A DNA stretch of 64,000 bases from Amyelois transitella (GCF_032362555.1 NC_083515.1:1895001-1959000); one strand, 5' to 3'. Shown: positions 1 to 12,521, numbered from the stretch's first letter. Notes: generated by a model not told the origin, from the sequence alone. Made by a program: numbers and translations.

Positions 1-432
1 TATTTTCTGAGGTTATTTTAGTGTCATCATAAGCTATGACACTTTTGAGATTGGTATCTGACAGAGTGTATAATTTTCAACCTACATAAAAATGGTACTG
101 CTCAAAGTTTTGGCCGGTCTATGTCACCTAGCTGTATGATGCTTTTACTTGAAATAGATCTAAGTTCTGTTGGCTCTGTCTAGCCCACAAGGGATATAGA
201 CGTGACCATATGTATGTATGTATGTAGATCTAAGTTCAACTCTCAAATTAAGCCAATACAAAAATCTGTAATAGAAAATAATATTTGATGGACAAAAATG
301 TGATTTTTGGAATAATATTGAGGAGTTAAACAGCAAACCTGTTCAACCAACACCAAATTCCGTCAATAAAAGGTTGTCAGTTCTCTGAAACTCTCTAGCT
401 ACAAAACAAACTTATCTTCATTCAGTGCAATA
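1..432. other. Intergenic left edge, no gene seen
   Basis: AT-rich sequence downstream of the lipase gene. The only structure I recognise is a SINE-1 3' fragment at 165-228. I see no open reading frame with support. Confidence 0.5.
165..228 (+). repeat. SINE-1 3' fragment
   Basis: Carries the family's 3' end: GTTGGCTCTGTCTA, then GGGATATAGACGTGACCATA and a (TATG)n tail. Confidence 0.75.
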
Positions 433-438
433 TTTATT
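433..438 (-). terminator. Poly(A) signal of the lipase gene
   Basis: TTTATT on the plus strand gives AATAAA on the minus strand, about 48 nt past the lipase stop codon. Its position fits a cleavage/polyadenylation hexamer. Confidence 0.6.
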
Positions 439-485
439 AATATCACTAATCACAAAACATAATAGCCTATACACAAATGTGCCGA

Positions 486-1393
486 TTAATCCACACCATA
501 TCCCTCAGTCGACGCATAGAACACGCCAGTGGCGTTACCTGGGTTCCAATACCCAGCTATGGTGATCTCATTACCAGCACACCGTCCTTCCATAAAGTGG
601 TCATAAGAGTCACAAGCCCATGCCGAATACCATGTAGGATTATGGACAGTAGCTGTCCAATACTTCACACATGCCTTATGACTGCATTTTGCAGAATCTG
701 ACTCCCCCAAACCTGGTATGATGCCTCCGTCACAATGCGGCTGCTTTTTACCCTTCCGATTTAAAAAGAAGTCTGTATCAGCTAGCACAGCAGTAGTTCC
801 TAACCCACCCGCATTGCAGTGGTACACTTCTACGTATTTAGCCACTCCTGAACGTATATGGTCTTGGATGAAACCGTTAGAAAAACAAGGGCCAGCCGGG
901 TCAATTCCTGTTACTCTCCACACTTTCTGCAAAGTTATATTAGTGAATGTCGATCCAGCGTAACCTAACATTTGACTGCCCAAACTATGGCCGAGGCAAT
1001 GTATCTTGTCTGCAGGGAATCCAAGATTGTTGAGATCAGCTAAGAACTTCCCTAATGCTGTACCTATGTAATAGGTATAGGTTACAGATCTTTCATAACT
1101 CTTGATCTTGCCACCTCTGGCGGAAGTGTAAGGGGAATGATCGACGATGATCAGGTAAATATTAGGGACATCTTTGAAGGTCTGCCTTATTAATTCTTCG
1201 GTCTTTTTGCTGATGTGAGACTTGTAGCCCGGGACGAAGAAGATGAGTCGCCTGGTGACGTCGAGGTTATAAGCGGACAGGAGATTCTTAGCAGCGCCGT
1301 CGATTTGGTAGCTGATGTTGAAGTTGTTTTGGAAATCGTAAAGGAAGATTTGGACTTGGCTCACGTCGAGATCGAGGGTTTTGTTGTGGTCGC
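486..1393 (-). CDS. Lipase exon 2 (catalytic domain, terminal exon)
   Basis: Opens after the acceptor TTTCAG at 1395-1394 with DHNKTLDLDVSQVQ and runs to TAA at 486-488. It holds the whole catalytic triad. The codon at 1364 (GTG) is an internal Val, not a start. Confidence 0.92.
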
Positions 1394-4300
1394 CTGAAAT
1401 GGTAATAATTAAAGAAATTTTAATGAACGAAATATTTATGATTATTATTAATTTACTACTTTTTATGTCACTTTAAATCTTTTTAATGTTATTCAGAATA
1501 ACATTCTTATGTGATCTAGGGCTATCCTGAGCAGCGGCTTATAGGCAGTACAGACATGACATTTTACATACATATAGTGGTATATACGCTTCACTTTACT
1601 TCATCGACAAGAGAAATAGTGCGGAATATGGAGAAGGACATAGGTACTATACACGCGGGCGAAGAAAGTTAGTATTACCTAAATAAAATATTTTTTTTCA
1701 ATTATAATTCAATAGTCAACCAGTACTGTGCATCAACTTTTATCGGACTATGTCTGATTTATACATACATACATACATAAGTACGATCGCGTTCATATCT
1801 GCAGTCATAGTTTTAAAATTCTTACGGGTTAAAATAGCGTGCACTGTGGTTCCACTAGACACACACACACATGCATATTTAAAAAGAATAAATATTCCAT
1901 CAAATGAATACGGTCTTTAATACCAATGATTACTAAGTAAAACAGTTTATTATTCTATGACATATAACATAACAAAACAGAAAGAGACGGTAATCAACGA
2001 TGGCCGAACTGGCCCCGATAATTGTCGATCGAGATATCGTCGTCTCTCATTATTTGCATAAGATTTGCCTATAGAGGAAAGCCTGCGACTGCCAGACTTA
2101 TGACATTTCTATAAGGTTGAAAGTTTATCTGCACACGACCCTAACATAGGTAGTGGTTCCTTTGAAAGTTATTGGGTAGCGATTTTATTACTTGTGTGAG
2201 CAAGTGAGATCTAAGATATATTAGATAATCTCGCTTGCTCACACTCGCTTGTTCTAGTTACTAGCGTTACTTGGATTTCGAAGTTATTCAAGAATTTTTT
2301 TTTGCCTATTAAAAAAAAAAATTTTGTTACTGACAATTTTTAATGTTTCAAGGTGTCATTTGAACTAAGTAACTGACTGACTAACTTACTGATATCTAAG
2401 AATTACAAACACGGAAAGTTGTCTTCAAACACGGAAATCAGCAAGAAATATTAAACAAGAGGGAGAAAATAAAACATTCAATAATTAAAATTAGTAAATT
2501 TTATTGAAACAGTTTACCTATAGTTTTGTTTACATATTGATGATTATATAAAGCTATACATACAGCATATTACACTAATTGTATCATCTACTTATCTCCT
2601 GTTATTAAGGTTACAGCTTAATTATTCGTTTTCATAAAGAAAAGATATTGAAGCTGTCCTTAAATACTATCTAAGTAATTAGTAGTTTTAATATAAACTG
2701 GCAGAACCTTTCACGCACTATATGGACTCGATGCACAGGGCACAAATGATATTGTTGGCATATAATCAATCGGATAAATATACCGCACAGTTGGTAACAT
2801 GATTTCTTCCAGCACTTGCACACAATGAGCAGCTGTAGCGCGTCCTGCTATCCACACCTGTTCCCCAGGTCCAGCAGCACTCATCCAGCCCCACATATTT
2901 ACAGATATGTGTCCAGACTAAATATCGCTTCTTTCCAGGCAAAATCCAAAAATTGCCTAGCAAATTCTAAACATCTTTGCTTATTTATTTCGGATAAATA
3001 CGGCTTTCTTGCTGGCTGTCTGTGGTGTAGTTCCTCACGATGCAAACTCAACGAACAGTAACCAATAATGTGTCGAACTGTTCCGCAAATATTCTGGTCG
3101 GTATGAGGCCATTATTTTCGTACTGTTCCACCATGGATCTCCGCTGTGTGGCTGTCGCTGTGTTGATTATTAGCGGACGACGGTCGCTGCGCGGTCGACT
3201 TTTTACACTACCCTCTTCTTGATGGCGCGTTACCCAACGTTTCACCGCTTGTTGTTTATTGTGTTATTTGTGTGAATGTGTGAGTGATAGCGAGCGGTGC
3301 AAGCTATAAAGTTTTGCGAACTATGACTGTAATTATGAACGCGACCGTACATAAGGTCACGTCTATATCCCCTGTGGGGTAGACAGAACCAACAGTCTTA
3401 AAAAGACTGAATGGACACGTTCAGCTATTTGGCTTAATGATAGAATTGAGGTTTAAATAGTGACAGGTTAGCCCATCACCTAGAAAAGAATCCCAAGTTT
3501 GTCTAGCCTTGTCTTGCCTTGTTTTAGCCTATCACTTATTCGCCTTTTACGACATCCATGGGAAAGAGATGGAGTGGTCCTATTCTTTTTTGTATGAACC
3601 ACACGGCTGATTTATATAAGAATCGTTTTTTAAGTGACTTGGTATTAAATAAATAAATGTTCCTATAAGTCAATTGGTATTTTATAACTAACTAGCTTTC
3701 CGCCCGCGGCTTCACCCACGTGTAATTCGGTTATATATAGCGTTTTTTAATGATCTCGACAGGGCTTTTTCTTCCACAGGCTGAAATCTTGTTACAACTG
3801 GAATTAAATATAGCCTGTGTTACTCAGGGATGATGTAGCCTCGTGATAGTTAATAGAAAATAAAATTCGGGTGTTTTATTTATGCATACCGATTACGCCG
3901 AGATTTATGGACCGATTTACGTGATTCTTTTTTTGTTCGGTAGAGTATACTTTCAAGTTGGTCCCGTTGTTACCTAGTCAGGATCTGATGATGGTATTCC
4001 AGGGAAATCAAGGGCAAACCTCAAATTTACAGGCAATTACGTTTTTGACAATTTCATAGATCTGTTTAAGTATTTGCGTCTGATAGTCATCATCCCATGT
4101 GAATGAGCTGATGATGGAAGGTACAACTCCTCAACGGTTAGGAGTTGAAAGAAAATTCTTACGAAGTTATACGTACATGTGAGGCTATTAGGTTGACCTG
4201 ATAATAAAAAGTAAATCTCATTAACGTTAAGAATTTAGGTGAAAATGGATGCGGACAAATTTCGTCTCTTCACTTGTTTCCTTTTAGCTGTTTGTATGGG

Positions 4301-6371
4301 TAGTGTTAACACAAAATAGGGATTTAAAGGCGTGATGTTATTAATGTTATGCATGTATGTACATAATTATGTATGTTATTATGTATGTTAAAGAGACGAC
4401 TGAAAGTTGTCATACAAAGTCTTTTTTTTTAAGGATGGGAAATCATCAAATGACCTCTCCCGCTCTGGGTGGAACGGAAGGGAGTGTCAGACTTTTACTG
4501 ACTAAAACCCACCTCGTTCCTTCAGTTGCCCTTTGCGTTCCGGGGCCACGGTATCTCGTTAGAACTTTCCCGCAGCCCCGGCTCAGTTTATCCCGTTTCC
4601 TCCCCTTGGGGGTTGACATTTCAAAAATTTCTTCTTAGTGCTCAGTTATGTTACTAAAGGAACCTCTGTTCAAAATCTCAGACTCCTATACCGAGCGGTT
4701 TCGGCTGTGCGTTAATAAATCAGTCACCCAATCGCACCCCCTAAATCACGATTGGAGGGTAGTTTGAAAAAACTTATAATGTCAAACATATTTACTTGCC
4801 TATGTACGTGTTCATGCCAAGTTTCAAGTTTATAAACCCAAGGAATAAGATTTTTCATAGAAACGTTTTTACCCCTTTTCCCCCCCTTGGGGGTTGAATT
4901 TCCAAAAATCCTTTCTTAGTGCTCCCCTACATATCCCAAGGAACCTACATTCCAAATTTCAGCTGTCTACGACCAGTAGTTTCGACTGTGCGTTGTCTGT
5001 CAGTCAGTCACTCAGTAACGGAAGAGTTTTATATATATAGAAGATTTAATCTACATTGTACCTATAAGACGCATAGATAACCTCGTGACCAATGCTAAGG
5101 TCATTGCAAACTGTAGTTTACTGTGGCACATGACCATTTGTTGTGTTTACGAGCTGTCCGGTCCATTGCCTGAGGTAAAGTATGTTTTAGAGTAAATTTC
5201 AACGTTAAATAAAATAATGGACGGGTTAACTTTATTGTGGTTTGTATTTCGTTATTAAGATGAATTTTGTAACAAAGAAATTGTTCGTTGTGTAAAGTAA
5301 AGTTTGAAAATTTATTCTTATTATTAGGCCGGCAATGTCTTTAATAAAATAATAATTGATATTTTTCATGTTCCCATCAAACACATCATTGAAGCAATTC
5401 CAACTCTATAACTGAATTTCTTTCCCAATTCTTTTATTTTTTACTCGTTATAACTACAGGGACTTTTAAAATTAAACAATAGGTATGTAGTTTATGTCAA
5501 GGAAAATAAGTCTTAAGGAAAAAGTGGGTGATATGTACCGTACCTACCTAATAATTTTGTAAAAGGAAAATGTTTTGGAATTACCCAATGCAGAAATTAC
5601 TTTATGAACAGAATCTTTTAAATATTTGAAAAAGGACTGACTAATTGACTGAAATACTAACGCGTAACCAAAACGGCTGCATCCAAAGATAATTTTATGA
5701 GTATCTTTAAGCCTTCATAATAAGCTGGTAACAAAGAAACAACAAAACGTGTACCAGCTGCTAGTCTCTCCGAGCAGATTGTACAAGTCAATCAAGGAAA
5801 ACGCTTATAAACTTATGATTCTTCTAGAATTTAAATCCAATTCTATCATTCAAAGTAGCTTTTCTGTGTTTTCAAGACTGTTGGCTCTGTCTAACCCGTA
5901 AGGGATAAATACGTGATTATATGTATGAATGTACTTATGAAGTTGCTAATGTGTTCTAGAAGTGCACTACAATTTAGAGGATCTCCACGAGTCCTTGTGG
6001 AAGGGAAAATATGAAGATATTTCTCTGTACGCAGACGTGTTTTTAAAACTAAAAATTAAACCATGATACTAATGACAAAACATAATACGGTAATCCTATC
6101 GTAACTAACCAATAAACCACATAAATAAAACGCGGAAAACCAATTCAAATATCACGCACAAATCGTTATAAGCATGTAAACAAAACCGTTTCCATTATTT
6201 ACTAAAACAAACACGTTTCAAAACGTAACAAACAACATCATAACACTTCAACCAAAATTAACACTTACACGTTATCCAATCAGAGTACAAAAGGGCGCGA
6301 AATGGCTTGAAATTAGCATGGACCGTGCTAACAACCGCGACGAATATTAAAAAGTAAAAATTGGCCGCCAT
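486..6371 (-). CDS. Secreted pancreatic-type lipase (two coding exons)
   Basis: Joined coding exons: 6371-6269 and 1393-486, giving 336 aa. The first exon encodes a signal peptide (MAANFYFLIFVAVVSTVHA) after an AAAATGG start context. It ends in T before GTAAGT; the second exon begins GC after TTTCAG, so the split codon becomes TGC and the frame holds. Serine-hydrolase features of the animal lipase family are visible: nucleophile motif GHSLGSQ (Ser about 171), Asp in GIDPAGP (about 199) and His in KCSHKACVKYW (about 273). Several Cys are present, as in secreted lipases, and N-glycosylation sites NIS, NIT and NAT occur. There is no C-terminal PLAT domain, as usual for insect neutral lipases. 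Likely role: hydrolysis of neutral lipids or phospholipids in the gut or haemolymph; the substrate cannot be told from sequence. I chose the inner Met because it starts the signal peptide; upstream in-frame Met codons do not. Confidence 0.88.
2705..3250 (-). pseudogene. Tc1/mariner-type transposase relic
   Basis: On the minus strand, 3245-3048 encodes a helix-turn-helix-like N-terminal piece (KRWVTRHQEEGSVKSRPRS, then PLIINTATATQRRSMVEQY). Further downstream, in shifted frames, come EFARQFLDFAWKEAIFSLDT and WGWMSAAGPGEQVWIAGRAT, which resemble the catalytic part of Tc1-like transposases. Frames are broken several times, so it is dead. I see no clear terminal inverted repeats. Confidence 0.65.
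3346..3612 (-). repeat. SINE-1 copy, near full length
   Basis: Minus-strand orientation. Reads GGTCACGTCTATATCCCC, GGGGTAGACAGAACCAACAG, TACGACATCCATGGGAAAG and ends ACCACACGGC. Confidence 0.85.
3690..5045. repeat. Composite of older dispersed repeats
   Basis: Begins CTAGCTTTCCGCCCGCGGCT, a sequence type repeated in lepidopteran genomes, and ends in a TCAGTCAGTCACTCAGTAAC / TATATATAGAAG segment. Two internal blocks (about 4590-4740 and 4860-5040) resemble each other (CCCCTTGGGGGTTGA...TTTC, then AATTTC/CTGTGCGTT). No gene seen. Confidence 0.45.
5874..5937 (+). repeat. SINE-1 3' fragment
   Basis: CAAGACTGTTGGCTCTGTCT, then a degenerate GGGATAAATACGTGATTATA and a TATG tail. Confidence 0.7.
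6269..6371 (-). CDS. Lipase exon 1 (signal peptide)
   Basis: 34 codons plus 1 nt. It encodes a hydrophobic leader ending VSTVHA, then NFKPFRALLYSDWIT, followed by a consensus donor GTAAGTG at 6268. The phase matches exon 2 exactly. Being 4.9 kb from the catalytic exon, it would be missed by a simple ORF search. Confidence 0.8.
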
Positions 6372-7682
6372 TTTTGATAACCCCTGCGCCCGTGCGACCG
6401 CGGGGCTTGGCCGGACAATAATAAGATGAATAAATGATCGCTGTGTTACGTTAAGGTTGTCGCCCATTGGACGATGGACATGATTCATTAGATGACGTGA
6501 TCAGGCGACTTGCTGACTGGTTTTTACTCGACCAAGTCTATTAATTTGCATAATCTAATCGTCAAAAGATTGATTGGCTAAGTTTTTTTTTTTAAATGTT
6601 CGTAATCTTATTTTTATTTTAAGTACTTATCTTAGGTAAAGCTGTTAATAAGCAGGGGCGTAGCTAACGCCGTCAAAGTGTAAAAGAAAAAATTAAAACT
6701 TCCTAGTTTAATTTAATTTACAAATGACAAGACAAAATTCTCGAAGTGATTTTAAACGCTTCCGGAAAACTGTCGGCTAAACACAATAAAGATATCTCAG
6801 TTTATCTTTTTGTGACTAATAAAAGACTAAAAACATGCTTAAAATATGAAATTAAAATTTTTCGCCAAATGACGCCTTTGCAAAAATTATCCTACCTGAT
6901 GATTTATCGATCCATTAGTTTTTGAGTTTATTCGTTACAAACAAAAGTACGAATCTTTTTTCTCTATATAATTTTAGTACGGATTATTAAAAATTTGCTG
7001 TCATCTGCATGTGCTGGGGTTCCGCTGCCGTGAGAATTTCGGGATATAAAGTATTTTTTGTTAATCCAAATCATATCCTATGTAATGCCAAATTACGTTA
7101 AAATTAATTTTGGGTGAATTTGAGTAAATTAAATAACCTTCGTATTTCCAATCACATGCAAACGGAGTTACGGGTAACAGCTAGTATTGAATGTGTGTAT
7201 TGTATACCAGCTATTTATTTAAGAATAGCACCTTGAACCTCCGAAAACGTAATTTATGAGTGGGTTAATATTTAATTTTCACGACAGCTGTTGACCGATT
7301 CAATGAACTCGTGTAAAAAATACAAATATTTCTTTTATATACATACATGATATGTACGTCATATTTGAGTAGGTATGTTTTAATATATTTATTTGATAAA
7401 TTCAGTTATTAACGCAGCAAAATATGGAATTTAATAAGTATTTTATAAGCAAAATAAAAAATTATGGAACGAAAAAGTAAAAACGACCTTAGGCGTCAAC
7501 TTGCTTCCCACCAGGGTAACGAGGTCAAATGCACTCAAATTATTATAAAAAAAAGGATATTAGTTGTCACAATAAATTACTTTTATTAATAAACAATATT
7601 TTATTTTAAAAATATATTTTTCAACAAGACATATTAACACTTTATAACTGTAGGTACCTATGGACTGGTCTGTATTTTTGTT

Positions 7683-7955
7683 ACATTCATTCATTCATTC
7701 ATATAATCACGTTTATACCACTTGCGGGGTAGACAGAGCCAACAGTCTTGAAAGACTGACAGGCCGCGTTAAGCTGTTACGCTTATTGAAAGAATTGAGA
7801 TTCAAAAAGTGACAGGTTGCTAGCCCATCCATCATAGCCTTAAAAAAGAATCCCAAGTTTATAAGCTTATCCCTTAACCGCCTTTTACGACATCCATGGG
7901 AAAGAGTTCGAGTGATCCTATTCTTTTTTATATTAGTGCCGGGAACCACACCGCA
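7683..7955 (-). repeat. SINE-1 copy, full length
   Basis: From a (CATT)n tail at the left through GCGGGGTAGACAGAGCCAAC to GCCGGGAACCACACCGCA at the right, which is the family's 5' hairpin. Confidence 0.85.
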
Positions 7956-8213
7956 TATTTTTTTTTATTTGTTACATTGCATCTAAATTATCTACTTAAA
8001 ATTAATTAATTGAACTTATTGAGCGAGCACCTTTATCATTATATGACATCTCGGTCAGTTTATTAATGGATTCATTAACTTGTTAAACATCGTATCAAAC
8101 TCGTGGCCCGTTGTTACATAGGCAGCTTATCTACAAACGTGACCATCTTTTCAAATTGGTAAACAAATAAAAGTTGAAACACTGATTTAACTTAAATTTC
8201 CAAAAATTTTTAG

Positions 8214-8440
8214 CTTCGAAGTAAGAGAGGGAGATACGGTGAGGGATTCTGCACATTCAAGCAAATTGATGTGTAACCATGGATCCCATATGGGTTAGGT
8301 ATACTGCAAAGGTTGCGGAGGTCGGATGGGAGTCGCTTCGTGTAAAAACCTGAGTCACTCAGACCAGAGTCCATGGTCTAAGGCAAACCCCAGGCTCCTC
8401 TCCAGACAGGTGAGGATTACAATTCCTTCCACCTAAAGGT
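8214..8440 (+). repeat. SINE-2 copy
   Basis: Shares TGGGTTAGGT...GCAAAGGTTGCG, GTCGCTTCGTGTAAAAACCT and CCATGGTC...CCAGGCTCCTC with copies at 19.8, 48.4, 57.8, 60.8 and 61.0 kb. The 48.3 kb copy shows the tRNA-like head of this family. Confidence 0.7.
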
Positions 8441-8550
8441 TGACTGGAAGAAATTGCATTAGCGATAAAATCCGCCTTTGTCTTTATCTCTTTTGTGCTG
8501 TTTTTGTATGTTTTACTATTATGGTGCAATAAAGTAGGTAGTCTATCTAT
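8441..8550 (+). repeat. Dispersed repeat ending GTGCAATAAAG
   Basis: GGTTGACTGGAAGAAATTGC, ATAAAATCCGCCTTTGTC, then TGGTGCAATAAAGTAGG. Related pieces lie at 21475-21625 (plus), 23020-23115 (minus) and 53822-53900 (minus). It looks like the 3' end of a retroposon. Confidence 0.5.
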
Positions 8551-8618
8551 CTGAAAGAATAATTTGTCACAAAATCATGAAATTTTAAAAAAATAAGTAT
8601 ATCCATTTACTTAAAACA

Positions 8619-8868
8619 GTGCGTATAGTTCCCGGCAACAATAGAAAAAAGAATAAGACCACACCATCTCTTTCCAATGGATGTCGCAAATTACGACTAA
8701 AGGATAGGCTTAAAAACTTAGAATTCATCTTTTAGGCGATGGTTCAGCAACCTGTCACTATTTAAATATCATTTCTATCATTAAGCCAAACAGCTGAACG
8801 CGGCCAATCAGTCTTTTCAAAACTGTTGGCTTTGTCTACCCCATAGGACGTGATTGTATGTATGTATC
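8619..8868 (+). repeat. SINE-1 copy, near full length
   Basis: Starts GTGCGTATAGTTCCCGGCA, passes CTCTTTCCAATGGATGTCG and ends GTGATTGTATGTATGTAT. Confidence 0.82.
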
Positions 8869-9049
8869 GTATACAATAACGAATTAAGTGACTTTGTCCC
8901 AAAAACTCCCGAGAGATGTCGAGTCCGGCGAGAAGCACCAACACCTAACTAAACCATGGCGGTCATTGTCAAAAACTCTATTAAAAAAAATATCAGTTGG
9001 GTTTTTGCGAGCGTTAACGCTTATACGCTCATCCACATTCTATTCTAAG

Positions 9050-9285
9050 TTTAATTAATATTGTAAAGTTGACGTTGTTGAAGAAAATGCTGCAGTGCAG
9101 TTTGTTACCGCTTCTTCTGCACTGACGCCTTGGAAGCGGCAGTAAACTTAGTTTTTAAGTAATTTATTTGACGTCAACCAATGTTGTTAAACCATACGTT
9201 TTGACAATTATTAAGCGATATATAGTATCCTATAATAATGAATAAAAATCTTGAATTTGAATTTTGAATTTGAATTATATAGTAA
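9050..9285 (+). repeat. SINE-3 copy
   Basis: TTGACGTTGTTGAAG, CGCTTCTTCTGCACTGACGC, TTGGAAGCGGCAGTAAACTT, TGACGTCAACCAA and a (TTTGAA)n-like 3' tail. The same block recurs at 26.3 kb (minus), 29.3 kb, 48.9 kb (minus) and 49.1 kb. Confidence 0.7.
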
Positions 9286-9656
9286 AAAAATGGTCATTAG
9301 TCTAGGGCCCTAAATTACTTAGGAGCACACAGTAAAGTATTTAGAACAAAGTACAATTGAAAGTGGATTAAATAAAGACCAATCAGCAATTACTTCCATT
9401 CCAACTCCTTGAAAGTCGACAGAAGACAATTAGAGTCTTCACAGTTTCCCGGCGATTAAAATAATTCCGTTGCAACTTCGGAACGAGGGTCCCGAGACTC
9501 GGCACCTTTATCTTTTTCAACCTTTTTCTCTCCTTAACACTTGAAAAGGAAATCTCGAAATGTGCTTCAATTTATCTTTTAAGCAGGAGATTATTATAAT
9601 ACTTAGTAGTTTTATGCAAACCTAGTATTCATTTTGTATAGCGTCCATACGACTGA

Positions 9657-9732
9657 CGGTGCCATCCAGTTTTTTCAAGACTTGGCTCTGTGTACCCCAT
9701 AAGCGATAAAGACATGATTATATGTATTTATG
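9657..9732 (+). repeat. SINE-1 3' fragment
   Basis: TTTTTTCAAGACTTGGCTCT, then AAGCGATAAAGACATGATTA and a TATG tail. Confidence 0.65.
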
Positions 9733-9974
9733 AAAAATTCCAAATTCAAAAATTCTTTATTTTTTCTCCACAATCTATAAATACATTAACAAAGTAAACA
9801 ATCTGTTGCAAATTACATTTAAAATTGTGAGAGACTAGTGCTTAAACTAAGCAGAGCTTGTATCTCAGTACACCAGCCTCTCCCCAAATGACGTAGTGTC
9901 ATATTGTTATTAAAAAGTAAATAAGTAAAAATGTGGTTCGCTATTATAATGCTAGTATCATTATAATTAAGGAA

Positions 9975-10138
9975 AGACTAATAAAATTAGGATTCATCTT
10001 GTAGGCGATGAGCTAGCAACCTGACATTATTTGAATCTCATCATTGAGCCATACAGCTGAACGTAGCCTTTCAATATTCAAGACTGTTGGTTTTGTCTAC
10101 CCCGCAAAGGATATAGACGTGACTATATGTATGTATTA
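9975..10138 (+). repeat. SINE-1 copy, 5' truncated
   Basis: Begins inside the element near CTTGTAGGCGATGAGCTAGC and continues to GATATAGACGTGACTATATG and TATG. Confidence 0.78.
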
Positions 10139-12098
10139 TATACTCACCGGGATTTAAAGTTAACGGTTTAAAATTATGCAGTGTTACTCTTTTGAACAAT
10201 TGGTGAAATCCTGGCAAATGAATTAACATCGTATTAGATAAATAACATTTATTTAACTAATTTTTACATCGTTTTTTATAAATAACATTAATTTAACAAA
10301 CACAATTGAGGTCATCCGTTTGTACATGATTCTATTTTGTTAAAATTTCGCTGTTTTATAGAATTTATCATGAAAACAATAACAATTCAATAAATAAAAG
10401 AAATGGAATGAATGCACACCACAGTGACATGGACTTAACTAATTAGGAATGTACAACCTTCAATATGAATTTAAAAATCACAACAAAATTATTTTGGCAA
10501 AAGATCTTTTTTTACTACTAAGTATCTCTTTATAATGCGGCTCATTCCGAAATTGGCAAATTACTACTATTTCTTTATAATACGGCTTATCCCGAAAGTG
10601 TCAAATTCTAGGTATTATTTGACGGGTGCTGTCTATATTTTTTATCGGTCTATCTTTTTTTGACAACATTATAAAAGACAAAAGTAATGATTGATCTTAT
10701 TAAGACTATATGAACTCTCAGTGGCATAATAATTTAATAATTAATTTTAATATTTAAAAATCAAGTACTCAATTTATAATACCCTAATTCTTCTCCTTCA
10801 TTCACATTCAGGTATTCACAATAATTTTAACTTAACATTAATTTAAAACTAATCTACAATTTATTTTCAAAATAATAAATTACTGAATTACATTACATTC
10901 TGTCTTATTTTTTTAATAAATTCTTATTCTATTTCAGCTTATTATCTATTTTGTTCATAGGAACTTAATTATTCAACATTATACTTTATCTGCTATGTTT
11001 TGGTGGTTGCAAAAAAGTATTTGATTAATCGATTATTAAATAACGTGTTACACGTGGAAAGCGTGTAGTCTTAGCAGAACATTTAAAAATGTATAAATTA
11101 ATGTAGGTAATTTATAATATTAAAATCTTTTAATTGATAACGTTATTCAGAACTATTATCAAAGTGAAAGACTTATCATTAGTGGATTTATCTTGATGTA
11201 AATTTTAATAGTATCTTTGATTCATTGATGTCTCAAATAGCGATTAAGTAAGTACTTTAAACTTTGCAGTTTGGAATCGTCATTTTATTTTTTTTATTTT
11301 TAGCTGTCATACGTTTATATCAGACCAAAAAATAATTTGAATGGTAAACTCAAGGTACCCAAGATTATTTGTTATGTACAGTGAACAGCATATTTACTCA
11401 TATTCATTGGGAATTCGCCTTTATTACGTTTATACAACTTCCGAACAAGTTTACGTACATTGGTCCACATACAAATATACATATATCACCTCGTTATGTT
11501 CATAAATAGTAAATTTGTATACTTTTTTATCAAGCCCACAGTTTTAACATTTAGATACATCTGGAACGAATTCCAGTACCATACGAAAGTCATTCATATA
11601 TTTTTACATAACATTATTGAACATGAGACCAGTTTAACTTATATAACACTTATCTAGCACCTTAAAATGTATGTATTTTATCAGTTTGTCAAACATTTCT
11701 GAATATTGCTCACGTAAGCTAGGATTATCTACAATCACTATCAAAATAAGATAAAAATAATAAATTTTGATATCTCCATATAGATAGGCATATCCAGGAA
11801 CCATTTCGGCATAGTTTTTAAATAAATATAATATATATGTAGTATTTCTAAACAGCTTGAGATCTAAATAAAAAAATAATTAAAAATGGTGGATTCCAGT
11901 CGCTTTTTTAATAGAAATGACGACCATAGTTATCTGAAAAATTATGTTTTTTCATTCAATTTTCTATGGGCCCAACCTATATATTCGTATCTATTTCAAT
12001 TCGATAATCTATTTACAATAAAACTGTTATTTTTTTTCTCTCAATTTAGAATTTTGAAATGTACAGTATTGTGTTTTCCAAACAACGACATACCTATA

Positions 12099-12104
12099 TT
12101 TATT
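12099..12104 (-). terminator. Possible poly(A) signal of sulfotransferase
   Basis: AATAAA on the minus strand, 284 nt past the stop codon. It is the first hexamer of this form I find downstream, but the region is AT-rich and such hexamers arise by chance. Confidence 0.3.
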
Positions 12105-12387
12105 TCTATTTTGGCCGTGTTTCACTGTAAATTAATTTATTTCATTTTTAAACTACTTAAAATAAAATTGTAATCCTTAGGAGCCGCTCTCGAAGAATAA
12201 ATACAATATATTTTAGTTGCTTTTTCTAATAAATATTAATAAATTTGTAAATTACATAAAGTTAACTAATTGTCTTAACACCATTGTCTATTAAATCTTC
12301 TTTGGAATACTGATTAATCTTTATCTAGCCAGACTTACTATTAGAATTAAACCTATTTTCTTTCCTATTTACAACTACCTCTATTTT

Positions 12388-12521
12388 CTATAAATGCGTA
12401 GTTTCTCTCGTTGGAAATGACGGGTATGACAGGTCTAACCCTCTGAGTCTGTCAAGTAAGAACTCTTCCGCTTGCATCTCCATCTCTTTGGTAAAATGTG
12501 CCTTCCAGCCACCGGCTTCAC
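12388..12521 (-). CDS. Sulfotransferase exon 7 (C-terminus)
   Basis: Starts after AATTTCAG with GT completing Gly, then [20 protein letters not shown], and ends TTHL with TAG at 12388-12390. Confidence 0.92.

Larger units (their letters stand above)
1394..6268 (-). other. Lipase intron filled with repeats
   Basis: No exon was found in this 4.9 kb intron. It holds a Tc1/mariner transposase relic (about 2705-3250), a SINE-1 copy (3346-3612), a composite of older lepidopteran repeats (about 3690-5045) and a SINE-1 tail (5874-5937). Confidence 0.7.
6489..12387. other. Intergenic span between lipase and sulfotransferase
   Basis: No supported gene. 6500-10140 holds SINE-1, SINE-2 and SINE-3 pieces. 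10140-12380 is very AT-rich and free of families I recognise; part of it (12387 downward) should be the sulfotransferase 3' UTR. The short open frames here are AT-rich and have no recognisable protein motif. Confidence 0.5.

Noticed and set aside
11886..12173. Plus-strand frame of 95 codons next to the sulfotransferase 3' end
   Set aside because: Phe/Ile/Leu/Lys-rich composition is what AT-rich DNA gives by chance; no motif, and it lies in the likely 3' UTR region on the other strand.
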